DNA from: Vibrio sagamiensis NBRC 104589
GTDB taxonomy: Bacteria; Pseudomonadota; Gammaproteobacteria; Enterobacterales; Vibrionaceae
Direction: 5' to 3'
Length of the DNA: 64,000 bases
NCBI RefSeq assembly: GCF_007990935.1
Contig: NZ_BJXJ01000015.1
Span: forward strand, 1-64,000
Of this stretch, positions 43,921 through 52,848 are shown one piece after another. Under the pieces are notes generated by a model. The model was not told where the DNA came from. It did not search any database and worked only from the letters and a program-made list of their open reading frames with translations. Position 1 is the first letter of the stretch; each line of letters opens with the position of its first letter. The position numbers and the translations under genes were made by a program.

Positions 43921-44544
43921 ATGAATAAACTCCCCCTATTGCTTACCGCTCTATTTATGTTAGCTGGATGCATGCCAACTTCCATTACACGGCAGCCATC
44001 AATTGATGTGGTCGCTGTTACCAATAAGTACTCTTTAACACTATCAGGAGACGCGCTATCACCCCGTGAAAAGGCTGGTGTCTCTAACTTTATTGCTCGT
44101 CAAGGCATGTTAAGTAACCTAATGGTAAAAATCGAAAAGGCAACTCAGAAAGGTGAAAGTCAACTAGAAAAAGTCAGGCTCCACCTTATCAAATCTGGTC
44201 TCTACCCATCACAAATTTGGGTTTCAAATAAGTTAACACAAGGCAAAGGTGATCTTACTATTTTAGTGGAATCTTACCGTTCTAAAGTACTGGCATGCAG
44301 TGCAGGTAACCCAAAAACAACAATAGTTAATGCTTACCATACACAGCACAATTTTGGTTGCTCTAATGCCAATGCACTGGCACAAATGATTGCAAACCCA
44401 AAAGACTTAATCGTCGCTCAGCCTATTGACAACACTCAAGGTAAGAAAGCTGTTTCTCGTATCGATAGCTATTTTGAGTCATCAACCCAAAGCCAACAGA
44501 TCAACCCTGTTTCTCCAAATACCACACTAGGGGGTTCGCAATGA
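43921..44544 (+). CDS. CpaD-like pilus assembly lipoprotein
   Basis: A 207-aa lipoprotein starting at 43921 (lipobox LMLAGC at about 12-17), placed between rcpA and tadZ as CpaD/RcpB-type lipoproteins are. It includes LSPREKAGVSNFIARQGML and a C-terminal GCSNANALAQMIANPKDLIVAQP. That block is very close to the CpaD family signature GCAVQRNLAAMVANPADLV. It is expected to aid secretin assembly in the outer membrane. Its stop overlaps the tadZ ATG by 4 nt. Confidence 0.85.
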   Translation: MNKLPLLLTALFMLAGCMPTSITRQPSIDVVAVTNKYSLTLSGDALSPREKAGVSNFIARQGMLSNLMVKIEKATQKGESQLEKVRLHLIKSGLYPSQIWVSNKLTQGKGDLTILVESYRSKVLACSAGNPKTTIVNAYHTQHNFGCSNANALAQMIANPKDLIVAQPIDNTQGKKAVSRIDSYFESSTQSQQINPVSPNTTLGGSQ

Positions 44545-45701
44545 ACCAAGTACATAATTTTACGGTACTCATCGCAGCATCTGAGCGACTCGATACAATG
44601 GCACTTACTCACATGTTAAATGACTTAGGTGTCAACAACATCATAACTTCTTCAAATCAAGAGGATGACGTGGTGCGGCAGGCATTAAAAAATGATATCA
44701 AAACCATATTTCTCGATGTACTGAGTTATGAGTTAGTGGAATCAAAACAAACTGTAGAGTACTTGATTAAACAAACAGGCTGCCAAATTATCGCTATTGG
44801 GCACTCTACTGAAATTTTTTTCTACCGTGGAATGCTTGCTTCAGGCGTGAGTGACTACTTAGTTTACCCTGTGACACCAGAAGATCTTGAGCACATCTCT
44901 TTTACGATTTTTCAAATCAACAACGAAAAGCGAAACGAAAGAATTATTTCGGTTGTCAGTGCAAAAGGAGGTTCAGGAGGTAGTACTATCATCGCAACTC
45001 TAGCCCAACAACTTACTGAGCTCAAAAAGCGAGTAATGTGTATGGACCTCGACTTTTCAATGGGCGATTTAGATTTACTACTCAATGTTGAAGGTAATAC
45101 AGCATTAGTAGAATTACTACAATATCCAGAAAGGCTCGACCCCATCGTATTTGATCGCTGTGGCATCAATGTGTCTCCAACGCATACTCTCTTTACTGGC
45201 TACCTACCTTTAGACACCACACCGTTTTGGCCACAAAAAAGTGCATTCGATCAATTTGCAAAGTTATGCCTGCAAAATTCAGATTATTTATTGATCGATA
45301 TACCAAGCTATTCATTACGAGATCAACTTGGATTTGACACATTAAAGAGTGCAGATATACGAGTCATTGTCGTTGATCCAACACTCGGTTCAATTCGCAA
45401 TGCGGGTCAGATAATTAAGCAACTTCAACACCAACCTAATTCACAAACAATTATAGTATTGAATCATTGTAAGTCAGATTCAGCATCACTAATTTCTGTC
45501 AACGATGTTAAAAAGTCTTTAGGTACCGCTGTGGACATTGTTATCCCTTTTTTGCCTAACCATTTTTTAGGTAAATCATCACTTGGTCGACCAATCCATA
45601 AGGGTAACAGGAAAGCCAAGCTAGCATTCAAATCTCTACTGGCATTAGTTACTGGCGAGCCGCAGAACAACGGGCGTCGTTTTTGGAAGAGAGGTGCATA
45701 A
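44541..45701 (+). CDS. tadZ: TadZ/CpaE pilus localisation ATPase-like protein
   Basis: A 386-aa protein with an N-terminal receiver-like domain (about 1-130) and a C-terminal ParA/MinD-type domain. The P-loop reads SAKGGSGGSTIIATLAQQL (about 138), a deviant Walker A with the signature Lys, followed by CMDLDFSMGDLDLLL. It marks the pole or site where the Tad machine assembles. It overlaps the gene before by 4 nt; its TAA overlaps the tadA ATG. Confidence 0.92.
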   Translation: MNQVHNFTVLIAASERLDTMALTHMLNDLGVNNIITSSNQEDDVVRQALKNDIKTIFLDVLSYELVESKQTVEYLIKQTGCQIIAIGHSTEIFFYRGMLASGVSDYLVYPVTPEDLEHISFTIFQINNEKRNERIISVVSAKGGSGGSTIIATLAQQLTELKKRVMCMDLDFSMGDLDLLLNVEGNTALVELLQYPERLDPIVFDRCGINVSPTHTLFTGYLPLDTTPFWPQKSAFDQFAKLCLQNSDYLLIDIPSYSLRDQLGFDTLKSADIRVIVVDPTLGSIRNAGQIIKQLQHQPNSQTIIVLNHCKSDSASLISVNDVKKSLGTAVDIVIPFLPNHFLGKSSLGRPIHKGNRKAKLAFKSLLALVTGEPQNNGRRFWKRGA

Positions 45702-47047
45702 TGTTTGGTCAGAAAGTGCAAGCTTTTGATCCAAAGGAAGCAAGCAAAACAAGATTGGAAGAAACGTTCACACCGGCAGCTTCAATACGTGAACACTATA
45801 ATGTCATTCATGAAGAGGTCATCAAAGCAATCGACCCATCAGTAATCATAACTTTAAGTGCATCAGAGCTGGAAACTAGAATTTCCGAGATGGTATCAGA
45901 TATTGCTATTTCCAAGCAGTTACCACTCGGCCAAAAAGATGTTTCTTATTCTGTTGAACAATTACTTAATGAGTTTCTTGGTTTAGGTCCACTTCAGCCC
46001 TTGATTGAAGACACGGGTATTACAGATATCATGGTTAATGGGTACCGCGAAGTTTATGTGGAGCGGTCAGGTAAATTGCAAAAAGCAGCGGTTCAATTTC
46101 GTAGTGAAGAGCAACTTCTCAATTTAGCACGACGCATAGTAAGCAAAGTTGGTCGAAGAATTGATGAGTCCAATCCATTGGTCGACGCTAGACTGGAAGA
46201 TGGTAGCCGTGTCAATGTGATCATCCCACCGCTTGCTTTGGATGGGACCTACATCTCGATTCGAAAATTCAACGAAAAAAAGCTGACTCTCAGTCAACTC
46301 GCACAATTTGGGGCAATGTCGAAGTCGATGATTAAACTTATCGATATTATCGTTCGTTCACGCCTTAACGTTCTTGTTGCAGGCGGTACTGGCGCAGGTA
46401 AGACAACACTACTGAATGCGATGTCTTTTAGCATTTCACCTCAAGAAAGAATCATCACTATCGAAGATACGGCAGAACTGCATTTACAGCAACCACATGT
46501 TGTACGTACTGAAACTCGCCCAGCTAACGCAGAAGGCTTAATCCCTATAACTCAACGAGAATTAGTAAAAAATGCTCTACGTATGCGGCCAGATCGCATC
46601 ATCTTAGGCGAGGTTAGAGGAGATGAGGCATTTGAAATGATGCAAGCAATGAATACGGGTCATGATGGTTCTCTCTGCACCTTACATGCTAACTCTGCAA
46701 TTGATGCCCTGGTACGCATGGAGAACCTTCTAATGATGAGTCAAGCAACACTGCCACTTTTCTCTTTACGTCGCCAAATTGCAGATACGATTGACGTGAT
46801 CATTCAAGTAGAGCGAATGCGAGATGGAAAGCGACGCGTTGTTTCGATCACTGAGCTCCAGAGGTTAGATGGTGAGCAATACGTTACTCAAGAATTGTTC
46901 ACCTTCAAAATCTTATCAGAAGATCAGCAAGGTAATTTAATTGGAGAATATAGAAGTGCAAAGTGCATTCCATGCTTCAATAACAAAGCCAAATATCACC
47001 AACTTGATACTCAACTACGAGTAGCAATGGAGCTTGAAATAGAATGA
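45701..47047 (+). CDS. tadA: Tad pilus secretion ATPase TadA/CpaF
   Basis: A 448-aa type II/IV secretion ATPase from the ATG at 45701. Conserved motifs include [21 protein letters not shown], the Walker [15 protein letters not shown], an Asp box [12 protein letters not shown], Walker [17 protein letters not shown] and the His box [10 protein letters not shown]. It is the bifunctional motor that extends and retracts the Flp pilus, acting with TadB/TadC in the inner membrane. Confidence 0.95.
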   Translation: MFGQKVQAFDPKEASKTRLEETFTPAASIREHYNVIHEEVIKAIDPSVIITLSASELETRISEMVSDIAISKQLPLGQKDVSYSVEQLLNEFLGLGPLQPLIEDTGITDIMVNGYREVYVERSGKLQKAAVQFRSEEQLLNLARRIVSKVGRRIDESNPLVDARLEDGSRVNVIIPPLALDGTYISIRKFNEKKLTLSQLAQFGAMSKSMIKLIDIIVRSRLNVLVAGGTGAGKTTLLNAMSFSISPQERIITIEDTAELHLQQPHVVRTETRPANAEGLIPITQRELVKNALRMRPDRIILGEVRGDEAFEMMQAMNTGHDGSLCTLHANSAIDALVRMENLLMMSQATLPLFSLRRQIADTIDVIIQVERMRDGKRRVVSITELQRLDGEQYVTQELFTFKILSEDQQGNLIGEYRSAKCIPCFNNKAKYHQLDTQLRVAMELEIE

Positions 47048-47952
47048 TCCTCATCCTTTACATTTCCTTGCTGTTAGCCCTAATTTGGTTTATCAATTCG
47101 AACTCAAAGCAAGCGGTAGTAAATAGACGACTGCAATTGATAACAGCTGGCCAGTACCTACTCAAAACAGATGTTTCAATCAAAAAAACAAACCATCTAC
47201 GTACTAATAAACTATATGTCTTTTTTATACGATTGAATGCGTTGCTGCCTATATATGACAAGTATTGTATTACTCTGGCAGCTATTGGTTTCTCAATTGT
47301 AAGCGATATATTGATGCCAGAACTACCTATCTATCTGCAAATTCTTGCCACACTTGGTCTGTGGCTCAGTTTCACTTGTGCCGTAGTGATTTACCGCAGA
47401 AAATTGCAAGTAGAAGAATTTGAAAAAGGCATCATTAATGTTCTTGGATTAATATCTAGAGCGGTATCTGCAGGATTATCCATTCCACAAGCCATTGATC
47501 AAATTTCACAAACTCAGCCTGGATTACTAGGACGTGAATTTGCTTATATCCGTGATAATCTCACGCTGGGTCTCAGTCTTCGCCAGAGTCTCGATGATGC
47601 ATGTATTCGTCTTCCTTATATTAGTTTCCGTTACTTCTCTATCGCATTGATTCTTAATCAATCAAATGGTGGTCAACTGCGAGAAACCCTTCAAAGTCTG
47701 AGTCGAACCATTCATGACAACCGTGCGATGAGAAAGAAAGTTAAAAGCTTAACTTCAGAGCCACGTATCACTGCCTTATTCCTCTCACTATTACCCTTTG
47801 GGTTATTGGTTGGGATCTATTTAATCGAGCCCAACATGGTAGAGCAACTATTTAAAACCGAATTAGGTCAACGTGTACTGATTTATGCACTTTGTAGCAT
47901 CAGTATTGGAGCCTTAATTTTAAATGCGATGACTCGCAACAAGAGGTTTTGA
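47044..47952 (+). CDS. tadB: Tad inner-membrane platform protein TadB
   Basis: A 302-aa T2SF-type membrane protein with N-terminal hydrophobic segments and a C-terminal pair. The GspF-like core contains ISRAVSAGLSIPQAIDQIS and LTLGLSLRQSLDDACIRLPYISFRYFSIAL. It overlaps tadA by 4 nt and ends just before tadC. It forms the platform through which TadA drives pilin polymerisation. Confidence 0.92.
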   Translation: MILILYISLLLALIWFINSNSKQAVVNRRLQLITAGQYLLKTDVSIKKTNHLRTNKLYVFFIRLNALLPIYDKYCITLAAIGFSIVSDILMPELPIYLQILATLGLWLSFTCAVVIYRRKLQVEEFEKGIINVLGLISRAVSAGLSIPQAIDQISQTQPGLLGREFAYIRDNLTLGLSLRQSLDDACIRLPYISFRYFSIALILNQSNGGQLRETLQSLSRTIHDNRAMRKKVKSLTSEPRITALFLSLLPFGLLVGIYLIEPNMVEQLFKTELGQRVLIYALCSISIGALILNAMTRNKRF

Positions 47953-47954
47953 TC

Positions 47955-48824
47955 ATGATGTATGTTGCCATATTACTTCTGATGTTAGCCTTAATACTTA
48001 CTGTAATTGCACAGTTATCTTCTTTCAAAAGGGATATTGTCTCAGAGCGTCTAGACAGCATATCAGACTACTCTTTAAAGTATACAAGCTCTTCAACTCA
48101 CAAAAACAATGCGAATTGGTGGCGCTTCCAAGGTAAAAAGTCACGACGTCAGAAACTCACTCTAATTGGGTGGTTAAACCCTAATGCTGAAGTCTATTTC
48201 ATTGGATTAAGGCTATCAGCAATGATTGTTGGCTCTTTTGCTTGGTATGCTACTCAAACCCAAGTTGTCACCATAAATTCAATCGCAGAATATCTCGCCG
48301 TAGCTATCGTTATAGGCATTCTATTCGATCGCATTTTTGAATGGCGAGTGAATCAAGTTCGAATGCAGATAAGTCGCGTGATTCCAGATGCTATCGACAT
48401 GATGGTGGTATGTGTCTCTTCTGGCCTAACTCTGGGATCTGTATTTCGTTGCGTTGGCGAAGAAATGCGCTCTATATCTTCTGCTTTTTCACGTGAATGG
48501 TTACTAACTGCAACTGAGATTTCTATTCTTGATTCACCACACACAGCACTCAACAACTTAGATAAGAGAGTACAACTAACTGATGTCAGCAATGTTGTAA
48601 CCACCATGGGTCAAGCTCTGCAATATGGGACGCCCATGGCTGAAGCATTAAAGCTGATTGCTTCTGACAGCCGTCAATATCACTTCCTAGAGCTTGAAGA
48701 ATGGGTAGGAAAAATACCCGCTAAAATGTCATTTCCTTTAGTGTTTTTCATAATGCTACCTGTTGTTGGCATCGTTGTTGTGCCAATCATGCTATCACTT
48801 ACACAAGCTCTGGGGGGGTTATGA
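47955..48824 (+). CDS. tadC: Tad inner-membrane platform protein TadC
   Basis: A 289-aa homologue and partner of TadB. The ATG at 47955, with GAGG 8 nt upstream, was chosen over an earlier TTG. Characteristic are IPDAIDMMVVCVSSGLTLGSVFRCVGEE and TTMGQALQYGTPMAEALKLIASD, then AKMSFPLVFFIMLPVVGIVVVP near the end. It overlaps tadD by 4 nt. Confidence 0.92.
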   Translation: MMYVAILLLMLALILTVIAQLSSFKRDIVSERLDSISDYSLKYTSSSTHKNNANWWRFQGKKSRRQKLTLIGWLNPNAEVYFIGLRLSAMIVGSFAWYATQTQVVTINSIAEYLAVAIVIGILFDRIFEWRVNQVRMQISRVIPDAIDMMVVCVSSGLTLGSVFRCVGEEMRSISSAFSREWLLTATEISILDSPHTALNNLDKRVQLTDVSNVVTTMGQALQYGTPMAEALKLIASDSRQYHFLELEEWVGKIPAKMSFPLVFFIMLPVVGIVVVPIMLSLTQALGGL

Positions 48825-49561
48825 GCAAGATTTATTTCTTTGTCCTATTTCTGGCTTTAATCGGCTGTCAGTCTACAACTCAAGTAGACAAAGACACTGC
48901 CGAAAATATGAAACTTGCTGAAGTCGCTTTGATGAACGGCAAACCCGAGAGTGCCATGAGACTTTATCGAAAGGTACTGATATCGAGACCTGATGATCCC
49001 CAGTTACTTCTTCTTATGGGCACTTCAGCCAATCAAGCAAAGCGTTATGATGAAGCCCTTCATTATTTAAATCGTGGTATTGCGCTTAATCAATCAAGTG
49101 CTATATACCGAGAGCTAGGTCGTGCTTGGTTAGCTATCGGTGAGTTAGATCAAGCGACATCAGCACTAGAAAAGTCTGTCAATTTAGATGCATCCGATGA
49201 CGTAGCTCAAAATAGTTTAGGAGTCAGTTACTCTCTCAATAAACGGTATTCAGAAGCACGGGAGCGCTACATTCATGCTCTTAGCTTATTGCCATCAAGT
49301 AATGAATATCGCAACAACTTAGCCATGGCGTGGATACTTGATGGAAAGCCACGGCAAGGGATCCGAATTCTGCACCCGATTTTTGTTAGAGGTGAGGCAA
49401 GTGTGAAGTTGCAACTCAACTTAGCATTAGCTTATGCACTTTCCGGCGACAGTGACTCGGCCAAAAGTATTGCTCGTACACATTTATCTCAACCAGAGTT
49501 TGCTAATAATAGTTTGTATTATCAAGAGCTCGCAGCGCACACCAAGCAAGGAGCACAGTAA
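48821..49561 (+). CDS. tadD: Tad TPR lipoprotein TadD
   Basis: A 246-aa lipoprotein (lipobox ALIGC at about 12-16) followed by about five tetratricopeptide repeats, for example LLLMGTSANQAKRYDEALHYL and ELGRAWLAIGELDQATSAL. TadD is needed for secretin assembly or stability in other Tad systems. Its stop overlaps the tadE ATG. Confidence 0.9.
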   Translation: MSKIYFFVLFLALIGCQSTTQVDKDTAENMKLAEVALMNGKPESAMRLYRKVLISRPDDPQLLLLMGTSANQAKRYDEALHYLNRGIALNQSSAIYRELGRAWLAIGELDQATSALEKSVNLDASDDVAQNSLGVSYSLNKRYSEARERYIHALSLLPSSNEYRNNLAMAWILDGKPRQGIRILHPIFVRGEASVKLQLNLALAYALSGDSDSAKSIARTHLSQPEFANNSLYYQELAAHTKQGAQ

Positions 49562-50004
49562 TGCTCTCCAATCAGAAGGGCGCACAAAGCGTCGAATTTG
49601 CAATGATAGTGTTACCGTTTTTGCTATTAAGCATTGGATTCTTTGAAATTTGTCGTCTGTTATTAGTCCATCTTCTCTTTGATGTTGCAATTAATGCTGG
49701 TGCTCGTGATGTCAAAACACGACTAACGAGCCCTGTATCAGAACAGGTTTTCATCGAGGCTGTCGCCAAATTTCCACTCATAGAAAAGAATAACATTACG
49801 CTTTTAGACACGCTCTATGCCAAAAGCTTCTCAGATTTACTGAATAACAAACAGGCTCCCAAAAACCAAGCACAATTAGGAGAGTACAACGTACATTACG
49901 CATTTTCATTCGCTTTGTTACCTAGTCTTTCAATTTTTTTATCCAAGCCTGCCGATGACAAAATAACCTTTAAAAAAAAGGTGCTAGTTAGCTATGAAAA
50001 ATAG
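49561..50004 (+). CDS. tadE: Tad pseudopilin TadE
   Basis: A 147-aa pseudopilin. The leader MLSNQKG ends at a Gly, and the mature chain starts AQSVEFAMIVLPFLLLS with Glu at +5, as required for the prepilin peptidase. One N-terminal membrane helix and a soluble tail. It overlaps tadF by 11 nt. Confidence 0.9.
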   Translation: MLSNQKGAQSVEFAMIVLPFLLLSIGFFEICRLLLVHLLFDVAINAGARDVKTRLTSPVSEQVFIEAVAKFPLIEKNNITLLDTLYAKSFSDLLNNKQAPKNQAQLGEYNVHYAFSFALLPSLSIFLSKPADDKITFKKKVLVSYEK

Positions 50005-50560
50005 TATACCTCCGAAAACACAAACGGGTTCAGCGGCTATAGAATTTCCGTTCATCGTTCTCGCAGCCATTATTATTCTGTGGGGATTCGTTGCAACTTA
50101 CCGTTTGTTCAACCTACAAATTCAACTCGACAACGTAACGTACAATTTGGTTTCAGCACTCTCATCAACTCAATTCAAACTGAAATCGCTAGGTAGAAAA
50201 GAACTCCCTGAAGAGCTTGCTCTTCAGCTCATCAATCTCGCTGAACGTTATCTACCAAATAGCATTGACCATAGCAATATTGGGCTGCTACTTGAAAGCC
50301 GGATTTTTGATGAAGCCACTTCTCGTTGGCAATACACCCAACCACTTCATACCGGTATCCACTGCCAAGGTAAGCAAGTGATCCAAAAGCTCAACAATCT
50401 GATCGTCGATGCTCGCAACAATGATCCTGCACTAAAAGGGAAACAGTCAACATTAATTCAACTGACCTTATGCGTGAATACTCCGTTCAATTACAAGCGG
50501 CTCGAACTTCCAAAACGCCTTTCAAGTTCATCAGCTGTGATAGGTAAGTACTATGGTTAA
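49994..50560 (+). CDS. tadF: Tad pseudopilin TadF
   Basis: A 188-aa TadE-like pseudopilin. The leader MKNSIPPKTQTG is followed by SAAIEFPFIVLAAIIILWG with Glu at +5. The soluble part contains two Cys (HCQGKQ, LCVNTP) that may be bonded. It overlaps tadG by 8 nt. Confidence 0.88.
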   Translation: MKNSIPPKTQTGSAAIEFPFIVLAAIIILWGFVATYRLFNLQIQLDNVTYNLVSALSSTQFKLKSLGRKELPEELALQLINLAERYLPNSIDHSNIGLLLESRIFDEATSRWQYTQPLHTGIHCQGKQVIQKLNNLIVDARNNDPALKGKQSTLIQLTLCVNTPFNYKRLELPKRLSSSSAVIGKYYG

Positions 50561-51785
50561 GTCAACGTTTATAACCTTTGTACAATATCAAAAAATAGTT
50601 CGTTATCAACAAGGTTCGATCACTATTTCGTTTTTAGCACTATTATTCCCTGCACTTTTTATTGTAGTGGGCTCCCTATTAATCTCGGTTCAAGTAATGG
50701 TCTCAAATAGAGCAGCACAAGCTGCCGACTCTGCTGCATTAGCCTGTGCTTTTGCAGGCAATGCAACTCCTAAAATGATGCAGGCATACCAAGCTTACTA
50801 CCGTCCCCCCCTTAGAGGGATATATGACATTGAAGCAAAAAACCACAATTGCCGTATCGAGCTGGGCTATTCAGTTTCCCCATTACTATCTAATTTTAAA
50901 TACAAAAACTATTCAGCCAACGTTATAGCAATAAATGGTGGTTTTAGAGGTGTGGTTGAAAGTAAACATTCTGTGATTCCAACAGAGCTTGTATTGGTTC
51001 TCGACGTTTCCAGTTCGATGAACTCCGACATCTCTTCATTACAAGCCATTCTGTCTAATGCATTAAATAACATTCAATCTCAAAGCAATAACGCGAGTGA
51101 TTTAGATTCAGTAAGAATTTCAATCGTACCATTTAACTCCGGAGTAGCAACACAGCGCCCACTTTGGTTAGTTTCAGAGCAAGCTGGGATCTATTGTATA
51201 GATGGACTGAGTTATCGTAACGGTGATTTCTCGGCATCTCTGACGGTCGATAACCTCGCGACATTACATTCACAGCAACCAGTGAAATTTACTCGGCCCA
51301 GCAGGTGGCTAAATGACTGCAACCCAAATTCTCCAATGCTACCGCTAACCAATGTATTTTCTCGCGTCCAGAACTCGATAAATAACCTTACAGCTAACGG
51401 AGACACTCATTCTTTTCACGGATTGTTGTGGGGAGTCAGGCAGCTTATTCCAAGTTGGCAGCAAGCATGGGGAATCAAGGTCAATACAGATTTAGAGACT
51501 AGAAGAAAACTAGTGCTTTTTACTGATGGTAATGACCAAGGTGATACGTTCGAGCAACTTGTTAAGGCGGGGTTCTGCAAAGCAGTAGCTAATCAATATG
51601 GTATCGAGATGAATTTTATTGGCTATGGCGTTCAACCCTCTCGAATTGCTCAATTTGAGCGTTGTGCAGGAGCTCCATCACACGTATTTAGTGCCACAAA
51701 CAACACTCAACTTGATAAATTTTTTTCTGACATTTTAGCCATTGAATACTCAACCAAACTCAAATTAACTCATTCAGTCAATTAA
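50553..51785 (+). CDS. tadG: Tad protein TadG with von Willebrand A domain
   Basis: A 410-aa protein with an N-terminal pilin-like helix (QGSITISFLALLFPALFIVVGSLL), where the +5 position is Ser rather than Glu. A vWA domain (about 145-400) follows. The MIDAS motif is DVSSS at about 153, followed by the metal-site FTDGNDQGD segment near 325. TadG anchors or tips the pilus. It closes the tad set, and the thioredoxin gene begins 57 nt downstream with no terminator between. Confidence 0.9.
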   Translation: MVKSTFITFVQYQKIVRYQQGSITISFLALLFPALFIVVGSLLISVQVMVSNRAAQAADSAALACAFAGNATPKMMQAYQAYYRPPLRGIYDIEAKNHNCRIELGYSVSPLLSNFKYKNYSANVIAINGGFRGVVESKHSVIPTELVLVLDVSSSMNSDISSLQAILSNALNNIQSQSNNASDLDSVRISIVPFNSGVATQRPLWLVSEQAGIYCIDGLSYRNGDFSASLTVDNLATLHSQQPVKFTRPSRWLNDCNPNSPMLPLTNVFSRVQNSINNLTANGDTHSFHGLLWGVRQLIPSWQQAWGIKVNTDLETRRKLVLFTDGNDQGDTFEQLVKAGFCKAVANQYGIEMNFIGYGVQPSRIAQFERCAGAPSHVFSATNNTQLDKFFSDILAIEYSTKLKLTHSVN

Positions 51786-51842
51786 GTGAATTTCATTAAT
51801 TAAACTGAAAAAACAATCACTAAAATACATTATGGAGAACAC

Positions 51843-52307
51843 ATGCTTATACGAGCCTTAGCGTTATCAGCACTATGCCTTTCTTTGCCAACATTAGCGT
51901 ATCAAGAAGGTGATTCATTATCACAAAGCGTGATCGAAAAACTTCAACTCAATAACAATAAACTCACGATAGTCGACTTCTTCGCAGAGTGGTGTATCTC
52001 TTGTCGTAAAGAGCTACCAGAAATTAACCAACTCTATAGTGAACTGAAAGGTACGGGCGTAACTTTTAAAGGGGTGGATGTAGATGAAGATGTAGAAGTA
52101 GGTCTTGAGTTTCAAAAACAGCTCGGACTCAAGTTTCCTGTTATTAATGATCCCCAACAATCATTAATTGCAGAGTTCAAACCTATCGGTATGCCTGCAC
52201 TCTACTACATCTATCAAGGAAAAGTCATCAAACGCCGGTTTGGTGCTATCAATCACATTGGCGATATCATTACTAATGATCTCATGGAAATGGGAGTACA
52301 ACTGTAA
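51843..52307 (+). CDS. Periplasmic thioredoxin-like protein (TlpA type)
   Basis: A 154-aa exported thioredoxin-fold protein with a signal peptide (about 1-19, ending LAY). The active site WCISC lies at about 49-53 within VDFFAEWCISCRKELPEINQL, and the cis-Pro is in GMPALYYIY. It should be kept reduced by the DsbD encoded four genes later. GGAG precedes the ATG. It opens the DUF4266/DUF3570/ApbE module and overlaps the next gene (TAATG). Confidence 0.88.
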   Translation: MLIRALALSALCLSLPTLAYQEGDSLSQSVIEKLQLNNNKLTIVDFFAEWCISCRKELPEINQLYSELKGTGVTFKGVDVDEDVEVGLEFQKQLGLKFPVINDPQQSLIAEFKPIGMPALYYIYQGKVIKRRFGAINHIGDIITNDLMEMGVQL

Positions 52308-52801
52308 TGCTAACAAAAGTTCCCCTAGTTGGGCTACTCACTCTTTCCATAACAGCTAATGCAAGCTTTGATTTTAGTGGTTTAGGTAGAAAACCTATCA
52401 AACAACAAATCAGTAGTGCCGGTGAAAAAAACGATAATCTGACTATCGAAGAAGAAATCATCTCAAGTACGATTTATTCAAGCAACGGTATTTATTCAAA
52501 CCAGGAACTCAAACACTCTGCCGGACGAAATATTGAAATGATAAAGCCCAAGGCAAAACAGCTTGTTATTGATAAAAAAGAACTATCAATAAACAACAAG
52601 CATTCAGCTCTAGAGTTCATTGATGAACTCTTTGGTATTGAGCCGGTTAAACCATGGGAAAAAGGGACATTAGCTCAAAAAGAGATGAAGCCCGGTGGAC
52701 CAGTACCTGAATTCGACGTGTTCTCGGAAAAAGTCTTCGCTTATAAACAAGGTGCCGTCGGCGGCACTGGCATTGGTGGCGGCGGTTGCGGTTGCAACTA
52801 A
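52307..52801 (+). CDS. DUF4266-type protein with Cys-x-Cys tail
   Basis: A 164-aa exported protein with a signal peptide (about 1-19, ending ANA). Residues 117-164 match the DUF4266 family as I recall it: EPVKPWEKGTLAQKEMK, a middle section, then GGTGIGGGGCGCN at the very C-terminus. The conserved CGCN tail suggests a metal or redox ligand. Members are usually about 70-aa lipoproteins. Here there is no lipobox, and about 95 extra residues of unknown type precede the domain. It overlaps the thioredoxin gene by 1 nt; the likely partners are that thioredoxin and the DUF3570 barrel. Confidence 0.8.
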   Translation: MLTKVPLVGLLTLSITANASFDFSGLGRKPIKQQISSAGEKNDNLTIEEEIISSTIYSSNGIYSNQELKHSAGRNIEMIKPKAKQLVIDKKELSINNKHSALEFIDELFGIEPVKPWEKGTLAQKEMKPGGPVPEFDVFSEKVFAYKQGAVGGTGIGGGGCGCN

Positions 52802-52848
52802 CCCATCAAAAAGAAAAACAAACCGGCACCCTACAAAACAGATAAAAA

